A stretch of DNA of 64,000 nucleotides from Atopobiaceae bacterium (GTDB lineage: Bacteria > Actinomycetota > Coriobacteriia > Coriobacteriales > Atopobiaceae), in contig CADFJN010000010.1 of the NCBI GenBank assembly GCA_902834555.1, forward strand, positions 51,888 to 115,887, read 5' to 3'. Below the pieces are notes generated by a model. That model was not told the DNA's origin, did no database searches, and was given only the letters and a program-made list of their open reading frames with translations. A program made the translations under genes and the position numbers. Below, one piece after another: positions 26,350 through 35,342 of this stretch (position 1 is its first letter; each line of letters begins with the position of its first letter).

Positions 26350-27072
26350 ATGTACTCATTCGACAGCAGGGTACGCTACAGCGAGTGCGACGAGAAGGGC
26401 GTGCTCGCCCTCGTCCCCATGATGAACTACCTTCAGGACTGCTCCACCTTCCAGTGCGAGGAGGTGGGTAGGGGCCTCACGGAGCTCAATCGCGACCACC
26501 TTGGCTGGTTTGTGACCTCCTGGCTCATCCAAATCGACTCTCTCCCCCACTTCTGCGACACCATCACGACAAGCACCTGGTGCTACGCTATGAAACGCCT
26601 CCAGGCCGAGCGCTGCTTCGAGATTCGCGGGGCAGACGGTACCACGCACGTGCGCGCAGACTCTCAGTGGTACATGTACGACTTCTCGCAGGAGCGCGTC
26701 ATCAGCATCCCGCAGAGCGAGTCGGTCTTCCTGCAGGGAGACGAACGCCCGGCGGACCTGCCGCAGATTTCGCGCCACCTGAAGCCCCAGGGCGAGGGCA
26801 CCGCGACATCCCCCATCGTGATAACCGAGCAACACCTGGACACCAACCGTCACGTGAACAACGCGGAGTACGTGCGCTTTGCCCTGCTCGCAGCCGGCGA
26901 GCTGGGGCACGCCATCGGCCTTGTGCGCCTTGAGGTGCAGTACCGCACCATGGCACTCCTTGGCGACACCTTGACCCCCGTGGTCTATGGCGACGGCAAC
27001 GACATCACCGTGAGCATCAACGGGGATGACGGCAAGGCCCGAGCCATCGTAAGGATGGAGGGCCGCGCATGA
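26350..27072 (+). CDS. Acyl-ACP thioesterase family protein
   Basis: A 240-residue double hot-dog thioesterase of the FatA/FatB-like bacterial family, releasing fatty acids from acyl carrier protein or CoA. The first hot dog opens with FDSRVRYSECDEKGVLALVPMMNYLQDCSTF, and the second carries DTNRHVNNAEYVRFAL, where Asn/His fall as in the family's active site. Length fits. ATG at 26350 after CCGGAGGCAGC. It overlaps the NUDIX gene by 4 bases (ATGA) and starts 50 bp after the membrane protein gene, so a longer operon through folA is possible. Confidence 0.87.
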   Translation: MYSFDSRVRYSECDEKGVLALVPMMNYLQDCSTFQCEEVGRGLTELNRDHLGWFVTSWLIQIDSLPHFCDTITTSTWCYAMKRLQAERCFEIRGADGTTHVRADSQWYMYDFSQERVISIPQSESVFLQGDERPADLPQISRHLKPQGEGTATSPIVITEQHLDTNRHVNNAEYVRFALLAAGELGHAIGLVRLEVQYRTMALLGDTLTPVVYGDGNDITVSINGDDGKARAIVRMEGRA

Positions 27073-27509
27073 CGGAGGAGACCAAGGTCGCGCTTCCCAC
27101 GGTCCACGTGGCGGCAGCGATCATCCAGCGAGACGGGCTCATCCTGGCAGCTCGGCGCGCGCACGGCATGGACGGCTGGGAGTTTCCCGGCGGCAAGGTG
27201 GAGCCCGGTGAGACGAGCGAGGAGGCCTGCCGCCGAGAGGTCACGGAGGAGCTTGGCTGCAAGCTTCAGGTGATGTGGCTTCTCGACACGCTGACCTACG
27301 ACTACCCCGAGTTCCACCTGGTCATGGACTGCTTTGTATGCACGCTGGCACCGAGGACCGAGCCCGTCGCAAAGCCCGGTGAGCACAAGGAGCTGCGGTG
27401 GCTTGGACGTAACGGGCTTCTCGGCGTGGACTGGCTTCCGGCAGACAAAGGGCTCATCCAGACGCTGGGGACTGCCTGGGACCAGATAATTGAATCGGAG
27501 CCCCTGTAG
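27069..27509 (+). CDS. NUDIX hydrolase, MutT-like
   Basis: A 146-residue pyrophosphohydrolase. The Nudix box is complete (GGKVEPGETSEEACRREVTE then ELG, consensus G-x5-E-x7-R-E-x2-E-E-x-G) at about residues 39-61. The preceding AAAIIQRDGLILAARRAHGMDGWEFPGG resembles MutT-type 8-oxo-dGTP diphosphatases, a role that would suit the neighbouring thymidylate synthase and dihydrofolate reductase (nucleotide pool care). Substrate is inferred only from this likeness. Start overlaps the thioesterase stop as ATGA. Confidence 0.9.
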   Translation: MTEETKVALPTVHVAAAIIQRDGLILAARRAHGMDGWEFPGGKVEPGETSEEACRREVTEELGCKLQVMWLLDTLTYDYPEFHLVMDCFVCTLAPRTEPVAKPGEHKELRWLGRNGLLGVDWLPADKGLIQTLGTAWDQIIESEPL

Positions 27510-27550
27510 GAAGACGAGCCCACACGCCACCACGCACGGGAGGGAGACCC

Positions 27551-28399
27551 ATGAGCAAGGCAGACAACATCTTTGTCGACATGTGCACCGATATTCTTGA
27601 GAACGGCACCACCACCGAGGGCCAGAAGGTTCGTCCGCACTGGGAGGACGGCACGCCAGCCTACACCATCAAGCGCTTTGGCGTGTGCAATCGCTACGAC
27701 CTGCGAGAGGAGTTCCCGGCCATCACGCTGAGACGCACGGCGCTCAAGAGCTGCATGGACGAGGTCCTCTGGATCTACCAGCGCAAGTCCAACAACGTCC
27801 ACGATCTTCACAGCCACATCTGGGACGAGTGGGCAGACGAGACAGGCTCCATTGGCAAGGCATACGGCTATCAGGTAGGCAAGGTCTCCCACTACGCCGA
27901 CGGCGACTATGACCAGATGGACCGCGTTCTCAAGGACCTGCGCGAGAACCCCTACTCACGCCGCATCATGACCAACCTCTACACATTCTCGGACCTCTCC
28001 GAGATGCACCTGTATCCCTGTGCCTATAACGCCATCTACAACGTGACACAGGAGCCTGGCGAGAGCCGACCCACGCTCAACATGCTCCTGGTCCAGCGCA
28101 GCCAGGACGTGCTTGCGGCAAACAACTGGAACGTGTGCCAATACGCCATCCTGCTCATGATGGTGGCGCAGGTCTCCAACATGAACGCGGGCGAGCTTGT
28201 GCACATGATCGCCGATGCCCACATCTACGACCGCCACGTGCCCATTATCCGCGAGCTCATCTCCCGCCCGCGCTACACGGCACCCAAGGTAAGCCTCAAC
28301 CCAGATGTCACGAACTTCTACGACTTCACGACCGACGACCTAGTCGTCGAAGGCTACGAGTGCGGCCCACAGGTCAAGAACATCCCAATCGCCATCTAG
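27551..28399 (+). CDS. thyA: Thymidylate synthase
   Basis: A 282-residue enzyme that methylates dUMP to dTMP with methylenetetrahydrofolate, giving dihydrofolate for the neighbouring FolA. Recognisable regions are FPAITLRRTALKSCMDEVLWIYQRKSN, SIGKAYGYQVGK, the active-site stretch LYPCAYNAIYNV, the dUMP-binding QRSQDVLAANNWNVCQYAILLMMVAQ, and HIYDRHVPIIRELI. The catalytic Cys is followed by Ala-Tyr rather than the usual His, and the QRS-x-D stretch reads NNW where PFN is common. It thus belongs to a divergent subgroup, yet the fold residues remain. ATG follows GGGAGGGAGACCC. Confidence 0.93.
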   Translation: MSKADNIFVDMCTDILENGTTTEGQKVRPHWEDGTPAYTIKRFGVCNRYDLREEFPAITLRRTALKSCMDEVLWIYQRKSNNVHDLHSHIWDEWADETGSIGKAYGYQVGKVSHYADGDYDQMDRVLKDLRENPYSRRIMTNLYTFSDLSEMHLYPCAYNAIYNVTQEPGESRPTLNMLLVQRSQDVLAANNWNVCQYAILLMMVAQVSNMNAGELVHMIADAHIYDRHVPIIRELISRPRYTAPKVSLNPDVTNFYDFTTDDLVVEGYECGPQVKNIPIAI

Positions 28400-28407
28400 G
28401 AGGCGCT

Positions 28408-28896
28408 ATGAACGCAATCGTTGCTGTGTGCCGTGACTGGGGTATTGGCTACCAGGGCTCGCTTCTTGTCCACAGCAAGGTCGACATGCACCGCTTTGTA
28501 GAGCTGACCATGGGTGGCACCGTTGTCATGGGGCGGCGTACGTTCGAGAGCTTCCCCGGAGGCCCCCTCAAGGGACGACGAAACATCGTGATCACCCACG
28601 ACCCCTCGGCGCTGCCAGAGAGCGTCGTTGGCGTTGACTCCCCCGCCGCGGCGCTGAAGGCTGTTGCGGCAGATGACCCCAACAGGGTGTGGCTTATTGG
28701 CGGCGAGTCCGTCTACCGGGCGCTTCTCGACCAGTGCACGCGCATCTACGTGACCAAGTTCGACGTCGAGAAACCTGCCGATGCTTTCTTTCCCAACCTC
28801 AATGATGACGCCTCGTGGACCGTCGAGCACGAGGAGGAGGGCGGCGTCACCAAGTCGGGCATCCCGTTCTCCTTCGTCACGTACGTAAGGCGATGA
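28408..28896 (+). CDS. folA: Dihydrofolate reductase
   Basis: A 162-residue NADPH-dependent enzyme regenerating tetrahydrofolate, needed after each turn of ThyA. Motifs: MNAIVAVCRDWGIGYQGSLL, the acidic substrate residue in SKVDMHRFVELT, GGTVVMGRRTFESFPGGPLKGRRNIVIT, and VWLIGGESVYRALLDQCTRIYVTKF. Length is standard. ATG at 28408 after TAGGAGGCGCT, 8 bp from the thyA stop, so the pair is an operon. The TGA stop lies inside a repeated palindromic hairpin also found at the ends of thrS and the lipoprotein gene. Confidence 0.95.
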   Translation: MNAIVAVCRDWGIGYQGSLLVHSKVDMHRFVELTMGGTVVMGRRTFESFPGGPLKGRRNIVITHDPSALPESVVGVDSPAAALKAVAADDPNRVWLIGGESVYRALLDQCTRIYVTKFDVEKPADAFFPNLNDDASWTVEHEEEGGVTKSGIPFSFVTYVRR

Positions 28897-28923
28897 GACA
28901 AAGAGAGACTCCCTTTGTCTCAT
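28893..28923 (+). terminator. Stop-codon-overlapping hairpin (repeat family C)
   Basis: ATGAGACAAAG (28893-28903) pairs perfectly with CTTTGTCTCAT (28913-28923), followed by TTTGCTGCAGG. The folA stop TGA is bases 2-4 of the left arm. Near-identical elements sit at 46804-46836 and 52359-52388, again on stop codons. Confidence 0.85.
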
Positions 28924-29086
28924 TTTGCTGCAGGCAGTCGCAGAAGCTTCCAGACCGCTCGCATAATCGCATTACATGCGTTCTCACTTCACCTCTACCA
29001 TTTTCGGAAATGGTGGTGATGCACAGTTGCCACCGTCGAAGTGGGGCCGACCAATACGCTCGCACCCATGGTGAAAGGACGGACGC

Positions 29087-30148
29087 ATGTCTATCAATCC
29101 CGAATCAGAACCATCAAGGGCACAGGAACGGTCTTCTTGTTACGCAGAGGGACCAAATTTCTCAGTAACTCTCCCAGGATCTGATTGGTTCCTTGCTCAT
29201 GACTATAAGGTGCCGCTGGGCATCTTCTTTAAGCAACAGAAATTGACGTATTCCTTTGCGGCAATGCGCAAAGGCCCAGAATCCGATCTCCAAGATACTG
29301 CGGGGATTCTTAAACATGACCGGATTTACTACGTGGCCGTACCTGAAGGTCGTATCTCAAATAATATTCTCGAAATTGGCACCCCGGACCTTTTGTGGCT
29401 TTTAGACTATGTTTCGGAGTTATCCAACAGCAGTGCATCATATCCACCATTCAGCTGGACGGAAGAAGTTGAAGCCTTCAACACGAGCTGTGTTGTAATC
29501 GAGCATCCAGACGGCTTTGATCCTGACGTTGTGAGATACAAGATTTATCCGTATGCATACACCTCTCGAGACTTCCTGCTGGTTACCATAAAGACAAAAG
29601 GCCAAACCTACGACAAGATACGAGAACGAGTTCTTCAGGTTGCACGCTCCGTCGAGCTAAAGGACCCAGCACCACCCAAATCCCTCCAGATTCTCGAGAG
29701 GGCGCTTACATCCAAGGTAACAGTCGACGAGTTTCTTACGATGATGGATGCCTATTGGATTCCAAACTCAGACGAAAGAGGCTTGCTGTACGAAGCTGCT
29801 ATGGAGAACTATAAAAACCATTTCCCCGATGACGTGGGTTGCTATAATGCCGGCATCCTTGCAATCAAGAATCTCTGTGAGCATGCGACAATCGCATTCA
29901 ATAAAGCTCTTGATGCTTATGAGTTGCAGGTCAAGCTGGGTATTGAACAGGACAACGAGGGGGAATTCGAGACTCTCAAGGATGCCTTGGCCGGCTATTT
30001 TCTCGAGCTTAAACCCGACATTAACATTACCCCGGAAGTTCTTACTCAGCTGGATCCAAAACACCTGGCAGAATTAGTTAGGAGCGCCCTACCTGGTCCA
30101 GAAATCACCAAGTTGAAGGAACGCATGACTGAGCTGGAACTCATATAG
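29087..30148 (+). CDS. Hypothetical protein at the edge of the BREX island
   Basis: A 353-residue protein I do not recognise. The codon use is AT-richer than that of the housekeeping genes either side, suggesting transfer. It appears soluble with no signal peptide. The N-terminal half (about 1-190) is rich in aromatic residues and beta-like (LPGSDWFLAHDYKVPLGIFF, ILEIGTPDLLWLLDYV). The C-terminal half is helical and charged, ending KLKERMTELELI. It runs towards pglZ and meets a strong terminator. It may be an accessory defence gene or passenger of the island; no function can be stated. ATG after GGTGAAAGGACGGACGC. Confidence 0.7.
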   Translation: MSINPESEPSRAQERSSCYAEGPNFSVTLPGSDWFLAHDYKVPLGIFFKQQKLTYSFAAMRKGPESDLQDTAGILKHDRIYYVAVPEGRISNNILEIGTPDLLWLLDYVSELSNSSASYPPFSWTEEVEAFNTSCVVIEHPDGFDPDVVRYKIYPYAYTSRDFLLVTIKTKGQTYDKIRERVLQVARSVELKDPAPPKSLQILERALTSKVTVDEFLTMMDAYWIPNSDERGLLYEAAMENYKNHFPDDVGCYNAGILAIKNLCEHATIAFNKALDAYELQVKLGIEQDNEGEFETLKDALAGYFLELKPDINITPEVLTQLDPKHLAELVRSALPGPEITKLKERMTELELI

Positions 30149-30172
30149 CTTCGGCTTCTTCAAAATAACAAC

Positions 30173-30213
30173 GGGGCGCGGTATGCGGTTATTAAAGCGC
30201 AATACCGCGCCCC
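30173..30213. terminator. Bidirectional terminator at pglZ end
   Basis: GGGGCGCGGTAT (30173-30184) pairs perfectly with ATACCGCGCCCC (30202-30213). AAAATAACAAC precedes and CTCTCCTTTAG follows. It divides the convergent hypothetical gene and pglZ, whose stop is 7 bp away. Confidence 0.88.
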
Positions 30214-30219
30214 TCTCCT

Positions 30220-32886
30220 TTAGAACCCAAAGTCATCAAGCGGGGCGAACGCAATGTCGATATGGAACTCCTCCCGCCACGCCGTGACCTTTGTGGCTGC
30301 ATCCCGGCACACAAGGTAGTACGTAGCGTGCGAGTCGTATGCCACGCCCGCCCTCAGCTCCATCTGGACCCTCATCGCGCGAGAGGTGGCATCAGCGGAT
30401 GTCAGATTTGCGCCAACATCAATCTGGTTGCTAACCTCGTCGCCGTCGGAATCGCACATGACCAGCTCGTAATTAGCAGGAAGCACCTTTCCGCCAACGG
30501 GCTCCTCCTGCAACAGCTCAATCCGGAACAGCATCGAGGTAATGCGCCTGTTTGTAGTGACCAGCTTGAGCGCAACTTGCTCACGCTCCTCATACCCACT
30601 TTGGCCAGCACGCTTGTCGCGGTACTCAAGTACGGGAACGCATAGCTCTTGCAGGCTCACGCCACCGTGGACATAGCTTTCGCCAGAGCCCGCCTTCTTG
30701 ATGCGCACGCAGTCCCGCGGAGCAACGCCCGAGAGAGGGCATCCGGAAAGGTAACCCATGTCAACGCGAACGAGAGGGCCCCCTCCCGTGTCCTCCCCCG
30801 CTTCTCCCGCATCACCAAGAATCGCGTAGCGGCGCCCAAGCAAGACCGGCTTTTCGCCAATGTCATCAGCGGAGATGTGCTGACTCTCCTCGAGAGGCCT
30901 GTTAGTATAAATAAACCCATGGTCAGAGGTAATAAGAACGCGCGAGAAGTGTAGCTGGTTCACCGCCATCTTCACCAAGGCAACAATGTCTTCCATGGCA
31001 TCATCGCAGGCGTCAAAGACCTTGTCCTCGGTAGAGTATTGCTCACCCACGGCATCGATCTGATTGTGGTAGACATACACAACGCTGGCGTCGCCAACAA
31101 TGTCGCGGCGCTCGGAGCTCTTCGCCTGCATGAGCTTCTTGCTTTGGACACACACCCCGGAAGAGGCAAACGCGCGAAGGGCTGCCTCACGCTGCGGCGT
31201 AGTCTCCGTAGGCACGCCATCCAATGTGACGCAATCGCTCAACACGCTATAGCCCATGGCGTGGTGAGGCAGGAGTGCGGCCATGCCGAACTCGGTGATT
31301 GAGGGGAAGCAGGCCTGCATGGATGAGATACTCACTGTCCCGCGGGTGTCTCGTTCCAGCAGCTGCGCCAGCTCAGCAGCAACCTCAAAGCGCAGGGCAT
31401 CACTTACTATTACCAGTACCTTCTTGTTCTTGCCAGACCAAGGCGCGACCTTGTCGGCAAAGAAGTCCTCCTGGCGAGCAATGCCGCCAACGCTACCGAC
31501 CTTGTCCCACGAGCCTGCCGCGGCGTTTACCCAGCAACCATTTGTGCTTTTGAGGAACCAGTTAACGTAGAGGTTCTCTACATACGTGGAGAGCTCTTCC
31601 AAACCAGCGTCCACACTTGTTGGGACCTCGGACAGACTGCGCTGGCAAGCGTCATATGCCTTGCGAAAAGAGCGATAGACGGTATCCATCTGATACCAGT
31701 CGCTGGTATACGCCCTCCATACCTCTACGGGGTCACCCAGATGAAAACCTGCTTGCGCATGGATCCGATAAAAGCGCTGCATCTCAGCTGCAGCGTCGAG
31801 CGCAATAAAGCGCTCATCCAGACGGTCGTACCAGCAGAGGCTTCGCCTACGCTGAACGAGCACGTGGGCCTCTTCTCCACGATCCGCACCGGCTGCCATG
31901 CTCTGAAAGAGCTCGGTCAGGATGCACTCGTTTACGCAGGGCACCACGTCCGCATCCCCGAGGTCGTGGAGGCTCAGCTTGGAGAGACGCTTGGGAAGAC
32001 CACAAAGCTCCTCGGTCATCCGGCAGTAGTCGTAGAGCAGCTCTAGGTCGTTCCCGCTCCGAATCCAGCTGTGGACAGCATTGAGGCAATACTGCCCGTG
32101 GACCTTGCTCATCCGGCCTTCAAGTCCAGAGAGAGACCCCTCTGGCAGCTGTACGGATAGCGCGGTGACCAGCACATGCGCCACAAGGTCCTTCGTTGAG
32201 GAAAGGTCGCCCTTATAGCCCACTCGCTGCACCATGAAGTTTGAGAACGCCTGGTCCACTCCGTACTTGGCAAGCTCTCCCAAGGGATCACCGTCACCAG
32301 AAAGCTCCCTAAGATAGGCATGGATTATTGCTTCCGTGGTTAGCCCCGGTGCAGAGAGGACCGACCCAATAATTCCCATGGAAACATCCGTGGCCGTTCG
32401 TGCGTGGGGCATGAGCTGCTTAAAGCTCGCTCTACGGCTCGCCGCATTGAAGAACTTGCCGTGGTCCCGCAAGCCCGCAACCGCTTGGTCTGTGGCGCCA
32501 AGCTCCGCAGCTAGAAGCGAGGTGAAGTCGGCCTGGAAGTGCTCGGCGACAAGCTCCACGTCTGCGAGCCAGTTGCCCTGAAGTCCCTTCTCTGAGAAGT
32601 CCTTCTCAGCAGGAGTGTAGACAAGGAAGTCAGAGTCTGGCTCTTCTCGCAGGATGTGCCGCTTTAGCGCGAACATGTCGCCCCTTTTCACCTTGGCAAA
32701 TGCCAGCGGACGCGGAGAGACATTCGCACCCCCCTCGCCCGTCAGCCCACCTGCGGCAATCTGGTCGAAGAGCTCCTCGAATGACCCGTCGAAGTCATGC
32801 CAGAAGACAATGCGCCTATGCGCGCACTCCCCTAGCGGTTCAGAAAAGAGCTTTATGAGCTTATCCTGGATGTCCGGCTCTCTCAT
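30220..32886 (-). CDS. pglZ: BREX-1 phosphatase-like protein PglZ
   Basis: An 888-residue alkaline-phosphatase-superfamily protein, a core component of bacteriophage exclusion type 1. PglZ proteins are needed for both host methylation and phage blocking, in complex with other Brx proteins. The metal-dependent fold is recognised by KKVLVIVSDALRFEVAAELAQ (about residue 490), PSITEFGMAALLPH and VLITSDHGFIYTNRP, whose Asp/His are the usual ligands. The N-terminal third resembles the PglZ helper region (REPDIQDKLIKLFSEP, HRRIVFWHDFDGSFEELFD). ATG at 32886 is preceded by AGGTGG; brxL ends 10 bp upstream. In many type 1 loci pglZ precedes brxL; here the order is reversed. Confidence 0.92.
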   Translation of the reverse strand: MREPDIQDKLIKLFSEPLGECAHRRIVFWHDFDGSFEELFDQIAAGGLTGEGGANVSPRPLAFAKVKRGDMFALKRHILREEPDSDFLVYTPAEKDFSEKGLQGNWLADVELVAEHFQADFTSLLAAELGATDQAVAGLRDHGKFFNAASRRASFKQLMPHARTATDVSMGIIGSVLSAPGLTTEAIIHAYLRELSGDGDPLGELAKYGVDQAFSNFMVQRVGYKGDLSSTKDLVAHVLVTALSVQLPEGSLSGLEGRMSKVHGQYCLNAVHSWIRSGNDLELLYDYCRMTEELCGLPKRLSKLSLHDLGDADVVPCVNECILTELFQSMAAGADRGEEAHVLVQRRRSLCWYDRLDERFIALDAAAEMQRFYRIHAQAGFHLGDPVEVWRAYTSDWYQMDTVYRSFRKAYDACQRSLSEVPTSVDAGLEELSTYVENLYVNWFLKSTNGCWVNAAAGSWDKVGSVGGIARQEDFFADKVAPWSGKNKKVLVIVSDALRFEVAAELAQLLERDTRGTVSISSMQACFPSITEFGMAALLPHHAMGYSVLSDCVTLDGVPTETTPQREAALRAFASSGVCVQSKKLMQAKSSERRDIVGDASVVYVYHNQIDAVGEQYSTEDKVFDACDDAMEDIVALVKMAVNQLHFSRVLITSDHGFIYTNRPLEESQHISADDIGEKPVLLGRRYAILGDAGEAGEDTGGGPLVRVDMGYLSGCPLSGVAPRDCVRIKKAGSGESYVHGGVSLQELCVPVLEYRDKRAGQSGYEEREQVALKLVTTNRRITSMLFRIELLQEEPVGGKVLPANYELVMCDSDGDEVSNQIDVGANLTSADATSRAMRVQMELRAGVAYDSHATYYLVCRDAATKVTAWREEFHIDIAFAPLDDFGF

Positions 32887-32895
32887 GCCAGCCAC

Positions 32896-35142
32896 CTAGA
32901 GATCGAGTGCTTTGCGGACGCAAGCGATAACGTCCTCGTCGGGATAGAAGTCCACACCCACGCCAGCCAAGATATCGGTGCTTACGTTCTGCAGGTCACG
33001 GATGGAACTCATGGGCAGCAGCACCTTGCGCGCACCTGCGTTCTTCGATACACGAAGGATGTCCTCGAGTCCATGGAGCTCATCGATTGTTCCGGAGATT
33101 CGCAGGGCACCTGGAATGACCGTTCCCTCGGTCACGGGACGTCCGCAAGCCGCCGAACACAGGCCAACAAACTCCGCAAGCGAGACCTCGTCAGAAAGCC
33201 CCTTTGACTGCAGATCGTTGAAGAAGAGCAGGTAGTCCTTCTCGTTTATGCGCATGCCACCGGCAACCTGCATGCCCTTGTCCTTAAAGATCCGGAAAGC
33301 CGCATGCACTGCATCATTTACAGGACGGTTGAAGCCAATGCCCTCGGTCTTGAACTCGAGGTTGCCTGCAACTGCCTTGTTCTCAAGCTTATAGACGGCA
33401 TATTCGCCCGTTGAACGGCTGCGGCCAACCGCAAAGACATGGCCGGGAAGCAGCTGGGAATCCGGAATGAGAGTGCCATCAGACTGCTCCGGCACGCCGA
33501 CCACATGAACCGACATGGGATTGTCAACGTCAACGTAGCCAAGGTTCACGTCGATGAACTCAACGCCAGCCATGATCTTGAGCTGTTCCTTGACGCGACG
33601 ACGTCCCTCGATCGCGTACTCAAGCAACCACGCCACATCGTCCTTCGACATTGCCCCATCTGGGAACAGCAGCTTTGCCAGACCGCTGAAGTTCTTTCTC
33701 ACACCAATCTCGTCACGCTTGTTGAAGTCGTTGTTGAAGCGGAAGTACTGGTCCAGCACATGGCTAAAGTCCTTCTTGCGCATAGCATGGCAGAACTCGG
33801 AGAGGCAGTCTGTGATGAGCCCATAGTGATCCGTCAGGAGGTCCGAGCGCATCTTGGGAACTTCCCAGCCAGGAAGGTAGCAATGGATGCGGTCAAAGAA
33901 TGCGCTGTCGTTGTTGAACTCAGGCGGAAACGGCTCAAACAGATGCGTGGTCTTGAGCACATTCTGGACTGAATCGTTGATGTTGCCCTCGAACACCATG
34001 GACGCATCGGCATTCATCGAGTCCCTGCCGCGTGCGAAGGACCCAGAGGCCATGTAGTCCTTGAGAATCTGGATGGCATTCATGTCCTTGAAGTTCATGC
34101 CGGCCACCTCGTCAAAGGTGACGGCATCCCAGTTACCCACCAGGCCAGCTCGCATGATGGAGCTCGCACCCGGCCTGGCATTCATACGGCCAAAGAGGTT
34201 TGCCGTGGTGGTTTGGCCACCGGAAAGAAGAATCGCGTAGGGAGAAATCTCCTTGTACACATGGCTCTTACCGGTGCCGCGAGGACCAAGTTCGCAGAGA
34301 TTGTAGTTGTGCTCAGCCAAAGGAACCAGACGCTCGATAAAATGCAGCTTCTGCCTGTCTGTAAGCGCGCTGGGCCCATAGCCGCAGCTCCGCAGCAGGA
34401 GATCCATCCACTCCTGGGTGCTGAACTCCTTGCGCAGATCGATCATTGCATCAAGGTCGAGATTGGGCATCTGGATTGGCCGCAGACTCGAGATGCGGAA
34501 GGGGCTATCCTCTGGCCCCCGCTTGGAGCCACGCTTCTTAAGCGAGAGCGCCGGCGAATCATCTACCAGGCCCCGGTGGCTACCGGAGCCATCGTCGAAG
34601 ACATCTGCCAAGGCGTCCTCGTCGTCTCCGGGCCGGTGATATTCGATGCGCATGATGCACCAAATGCCACCCTGCAAAATCTTCGTATACTGGCGCACAA
34701 ACTCCGGAGAGATGGCAAATGGCTCAAGCGCCAGGTTGGACAGGCCAGCTACATAAATGTCCTTGTACTCGTCGAGGGAAGCATGGACCTTATCGATGAT
34801 GGTGTACTGGCCAAGCTCGCGAATCTTCGATTTGACCGTCTCAGATTCATCTGGACGGACATAGTTTTCGTCCAGAATCCTGGCGATGCGTGCCACGCCC
34901 TCGCGGGCGACCTCCTCGTCTTCTGTCGAGCAATACATGCCCAGCAGATACTCCAGTACAAAGGTTGGCACGTTGGCCCCGCGCTTCATCATGCTGGTAA
35001 GGTCCTTGCGCACGATCTTGCCCTCAAAGAGCGAGGTAACCTTTTTGTCCAGCTCATCCATCTCAAGGTGAGGAATGACAACGGCGTTTGGTCCGCTGAG
35101 AGTCGAGCCCTTGCTATTAGATGCGCTTGCGTACTCTGCCAT
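32896..35142 (-). CDS. brxL: BREX-1 AAA+/Lon-like protein BrxL
   Basis: A 748-residue BrxL, a ring-forming AAA+ protein with a Lon-protease-like C-terminal domain that binds DNA and is required for phage exclusion. The N-terminal domain begins after MAEYASASNSKG. The P-loop region LCELGPRGTGKSHVYKEISPYAILLSGGQTT is at about residues 300-330, with Walker B-like WDAVTFDEVAGMNFKD. The C-terminal domain has VPGALRISGTIDELHGLEDILR-like sequence and ends PDEDVIACVRKALDL. ATG at 35142 follows ACAGGAGAGCTGTT. The frame is open upstream but overlaps the recombinase in antisense. It is cut off from pglX by the invertible segment, so it needs its own promoter. Confidence 0.94.
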   Translation of the reverse strand: MAEYASASNSKGSTLSGPNAVVIPHLEMDELDKKVTSLFEGKIVRKDLTSMMKRGANVPTFVLEYLLGMYCSTEDEEVAREGVARIARILDENYVRPDESETVKSKIRELGQYTIIDKVHASLDEYKDIYVAGLSNLALEPFAISPEFVRQYTKILQGGIWCIMRIEYHRPGDDEDALADVFDDGSGSHRGLVDDSPALSLKKRGSKRGPEDSPFRISSLRPIQMPNLDLDAMIDLRKEFSTQEWMDLLLRSCGYGPSALTDRQKLHFIERLVPLAEHNYNLCELGPRGTGKSHVYKEISPYAILLSGGQTTTANLFGRMNARPGASSIMRAGLVGNWDAVTFDEVAGMNFKDMNAIQILKDYMASGSFARGRDSMNADASMVFEGNINDSVQNVLKTTHLFEPFPPEFNNDSAFFDRIHCYLPGWEVPKMRSDLLTDHYGLITDCLSEFCHAMRKKDFSHVLDQYFRFNNDFNKRDEIGVRKNFSGLAKLLFPDGAMSKDDVAWLLEYAIEGRRRVKEQLKIMAGVEFIDVNLGYVDVDNPMSVHVVGVPEQSDGTLIPDSQLLPGHVFAVGRSRSTGEYAVYKLENKAVAGNLEFKTEGIGFNRPVNDAVHAAFRIFKDKGMQVAGGMRINEKDYLLFFNDLQSKGLSDEVSLAEFVGLCSAACGRPVTEGTVIPGALRISGTIDELHGLEDILRVSKNAGARKVLLPMSSIRDLQNVSTDILAGVGVDFYPDEDVIACVRKALDL

Positions 35143-35342
35143 AACAGCTCTCCTGTTAAACAAATCAATGCTGCAAATGACAACGAAGTTGTTGCCAGAC
35201 TTTTCTATCGTACGACGCAACTGCCTATCCGCCATCGTAAACATCCCGAACGGTCCTCCAGCAGCCCGGCTATAAACCGAGTGGCCAGTGGCACTCGATA
35301 CAACGGAAGCTATAGGAGTCCGCAGACGAGATTGGAGACTGT

